NCBI GenBank assembly: GCA_030271555.1
Contig: JARXKQ010000051.1
Location: 1 to 7,183, forward strand
Origin: Chloroflexota bacterium
Lineage (GTDB): Bacteria; Chloroflexota; Limnocylindria; Limnocylindrales; CSP1-4
DNA length: 7,183 nucleotides
Direction: 5' to 3'
Shown: piece by piece, positions 5,612 through 7,183 of the stretch
Layout of the letters: every line of letters starts with the position of its first letter
How positions within the stretch are numbered: the stretch's first letter is position 1
Notes under the pieces: generated by a model
Told to the model about the DNA's origin: nothing
The model's database searches: none
The model's input: the letters and a program-made list of their open reading frames with translations, nothing else
Position numbers and translations under genes: made by a program

Positions 5612-6882
5612 TCGAGCTCGACCTTGCCGATCCGGACGATGTCGCCACTCACGACGCCCGCCTTGGCCAACTCGCGCTCGACGCCCAGGCGGGCGAGGTC
5701 GCGCTGGAAGCGATCAGCAGATTCAGGGTTGTCGAAGTTCGTCTGCGCAGCAAGGCGCTCGATGCGCCGACCGGCAACGCGGTACGCGCCGTCTTCGCGA
5801 GTGACTTCAAACGCGTCGGGGCCGGCTTCAAAGCGATGGATGACGACGCCGGCTGGCTCCGTTGGCTTAGCGAGCGTCGCGGCATCCGGCAGCAGCTGGG
5901 CCAGGGACGCGATCAGCTTGTCGATGCCCGTGCCGGCGTCGGCCGAGATGGCGACGAACGGGATGCCGTCCTTGGCGCGGCGCTTGGCGAACGCGGCCCG
6001 GTTTTCCACGCCGGCGGGCAGATCGATCTTGTTGCCGATCACCAGGCTGACCTTGTCGAGCAGTTTGGGGTCGTGCGCTTCCAGCTCGTCACGGATGACC
6101 TGGTAGTCGCGCTCGGGATCCGCTGAGGCGAGGTCCACGACGTGGCCCAGCAGGCGGTTCCGCGAAACATGGCGCAGGAAGGCATGGCCCAGGCCGGCGC
6201 CGGCGCTCGCGCCTTCGATCAGCCCGGGCATGTCGGCGATGGTGACGCGCCGCTCGTCCGCTGGATCGGCGACGGCCAGATCGAGCACGCCCAGATTGGG
6301 GCTGAGCGTCGTGAACGGGTATGAGGCGATCGCAGGGTTGGCGGCGGACAGCGCGGCCAGCAAGGTTGACTTGCCCGCGTTGGGCAGCCCGACCAGGCCC
6401 ACGTCGGCGATGAGCCGCAGCTCCAGCTGGATGCGCCGCTCCTCGCCGGGCTCGCCCTTCTGGGAATGCGTCGGGGCGCGGTTGATCGAGGTGGCAAAGT
6501 GAACGTTGCCCAGGCCGCCACGACCGCCGCGCGCGATCATGAGGCTCTGCTCGCGCGAGACAAGATCGGCCAGCAGATCGCCGCTCCGGGCGTCTCTCAC
6601 GACGGTCCCGGGCGGAACCTTAAGCTGCAGATTCAGGCCCGCTTTGCCATGACGCTTGGAGCCCTCGCCGCGGCCGCCATGGCCCGCGCGGAACTGGTGC
6701 TTGAACCTGTAGTCACGCAGCATCGTCTCGCCCGCGTCCACCACCAGGTATATCGATCCGCCGCGACCGCCATCGCCGCCGTCAGGCCCGCCGCGCGGCA
6801 CGTGCGCCTCGCGTCGGAAAGAGGCGGCGCCGTCCCCGCCATTACCGGCGGTGACTGTGATCGTGACCTCGTCCAAAAACAT
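5593..6882 (-). CDS. obgE: Obg-family GTPase with OCT domain
   Basis: Obg (CgtA) is an essential GTPase that assists assembly of the large ribosomal subunit and links it to stress signalling. The 429-residue product has the glycine-rich Obg fold (1-157, with GNGGDGAASFRRE and many GG repeats), then the G domain: G1 GLPNAGKST (165-173), switch region PFTTLSPN (189-196), G3 DMPG (217-220), G4 NKID (284-287) and G5 SA (313-314). A complete C-terminal OCT domain follows (about 343-423). OCT is typical of Gram-positive-type and Chloroflexota-type Obg, whereas E. coli has an acidic tail instead. ATG 6882 begins with the expected MFLDEV, and AGGA lies 9 nt upstream. The gene leads a tight obgE-nadD-rsfS group and follows rho. 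The usual rplU-rpmA partners are not immediately upstream. Confidence 0.96.
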   Translation of the reverse strand: MFLDEVTITVTAGNGGDGAASFRREAHVPRGGPDGGDGGRGGSIYLVVDAGETMLRDYRFKHQFRAGHGGRGEGSKRHGKAGLNLQLKVPPGTVVRDARSGDLLADLVSREQSLMIARGGRGGLGNVHFATSINRAPTHSQKGEPGEERRIQLELRLIADVGLVGLPNAGKSTLLAALSAANPAIASYPFTTLSPNLGVLDLAVADPADERRVTIADMPGLIEGASAGAGLGHAFLRHVSRNRLLGHVVDLASADPERDYQVIRDELEAHDPKLLDKVSLVIGNKIDLPAGVENRAAFAKRRAKDGIPFVAISADAGTGIDKLIASLAQLLPDAATLAKPTEPAGVVIHRFEAGPDAFEVTREDGAYRVAGRRIERLAAQTNFDNPESADRFQRDLARLGVERELAKAGVVSGDIVRIGKVELEWDADA

Positions 6883-6891
6883 CAGCCTGAA

Positions 6892-6895
6892 TCCT
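6892..6895 (-). promoter_or_regulatory. Ribosome-binding site of obgE
   Basis: AGGA on the minus strand lies 9 nt before ATG 6882. It agrees with the conserved MFLDEV N-terminus and fixes the start. The same bases are part of TAGGAT, which loosely resembles a -10 box, but no -35 partner is convincing. Confidence 0.55.
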
Positions 6896-6915
6896 AGTCG
6901 CGGCCAAAACGCTGA

Positions 6916-6945
6916 ACGGACCGCCGCCGTGAGGCAACGGTCCGT
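6916..6945 (-). terminator. GC-rich hairpin between rho and obgE, likely rho terminator
   Basis: ACGGACCG (6916-6923) pairs perfectly with CGGTCCGT (6938-6945). Within the 14-nt loop, GCC (6926-6928) can pair with GGC (6933-6935) around a GTGA tetraloop. On the minus strand a TTTT run follows, but only after a 6-nt gap, so this is a non-standard intrinsic terminator. Its place, about 50 nt after the rho stop and about 35 nt before the obgE start, suits separation of the two transcripts. Confidence 0.45.
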
Positions 6946-6994
6946 CTGATCTGGGTTTCTTGGGTCGGCGAGTGCATCCGACCGGATCGGGTTG

Positions 6995-7183
6995 CTACTT
7001 GGCCGCCTCTTCGACCGCGGCCGCCCTGGTCAGCGAGGCCAGGAACTCGGCGTTCGAGTTCGACTTCGAGAGGCGGTTGAGCAGCAGCTCGATGCCCTCG
7101 TTCGTCCCAACGGCGGACAGCATGCGGCGCATCGTCCAGACCATCTTGAGCGTGCCCTCGTCGAGGAGCAGCTCCTCGCGCCG
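6995..7183 (-). CDS. rho: Transcription termination factor Rho, C-terminal fragment
   Basis: Rho is the hexameric RNA helicase that ends many transcripts by pulling RNA out of the elongation complex. Only the last 62 codons and the TAG stop (6997-6995) are in the window; the rest lies beyond the right edge. The reading is RREELLLDEGTLKMVWTMRR, followed by MLSAVGTNEGIELLLNRLSK and then SNSNAEFLASL. This matches the end of the Rho ATPase domain (RREELLL, the KxVWxxRR helix, then EFL). A short Ala/Glu-rich tail of about 12 residues follows. Nothing catalytic can be judged from this fragment. It is the gene upstream of obgE on the same strand, separated by a 112-nt spacer that contains a hairpin. 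Confidence 0.88.
   Translation of the reverse strand, partial: RREELLLDEGTLKMVWTMRRMLSAVGTNEGIELLLNRLSKSNSNAEFLASLTRAAAVEEAAK

Noticed and set aside
5135..6106. Plus-strand open frame of 323 codons opposite nadD and obgE
   Set aside because: It lies antisense to two certain genes with intact motifs, crosses both of them, and encodes low-complexity Ser/Arg/Ala sequence.
6891..6896. TAGGAT as a -10 promoter box for obgE
   Set aside because: There is no acceptable -35 element at 16-18 nt, and the AGGA in it is better explained as the ribosome-binding site.
1..7183. CRISPR array, tRNA, rRNA, insertion sequence, phage or toxin-antitoxin module
   Set aside because: No regularly spaced repeats, no tRNA-like cloverleaf, no transposase or integrase motif, and no toxin gene were seen; nearly all of the sequence is accounted for by housekeeping genes.

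Overview
The window is GC-rich bacterial chromosome, almost entirely coding, with two convergent gene groups that meet near position 4,150-4,185. GTG starts, 4-nt GTGA gene overlaps, an Obg GTPase with the C-terminal OCT domain and the order rho > obgE > nadD > rsfS suggest a high-GC Terrabacteria-type organism. Chloroflexota or a neighbouring phylum is my best guess. This is an inference from gene content and style; no marker here is decisive.

Plus strand, 1-4,153: comEC (DNA-uptake channel; its frame is open to the left window edge), an HD-domain phosphohydrolase-like gene, and holA (DNA polymerase III delta, the clamp-loader subunit). The comEC frame runs 142 nt into the HD gene. The HD gene has a TACAAT box 7 nt before its ATG and no Shine-Dalgarno sequence, which looks like a leaderless internal promoter. 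HD and holA overlap by GTGA and are probably translationally coupled.

Minus strand, read from 7,183 down to 4,183: the last 62 codons of rho, a 112-nt spacer with a GC-rich hairpin, then obgE, nadD and rsfS packed with overlaps or almost no spacing. After an 80-nt spacer comes a small four-cysteine zinc-ribbon gene of the YgiT/MqsA N-terminal type. That spacer holds a near-perfect direct repeat of 12-13 nt, a 10-bp palindrome, and a hairpin that abuts the start codon of the zinc-ribbon gene.

The minus-strand set serves core physiology: transcription termination (Rho), ribosome assembly and silencing (Obg, RsfS) and NAD synthesis (NadD). The plus-strand set serves DNA handling (ComEC, HolA) plus an HD hydrolase of unknown substrate. 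I see no mobile element, CRISPR array, tRNA or rRNA, and no evident new multi-gene system. The points worth a second look are the comEC/HD junction, the repeats in front of the orphan zinc-ribbon gene, the AGGAGG-loop hairpin at the end of holA, and an altered active-site motif in NadD.
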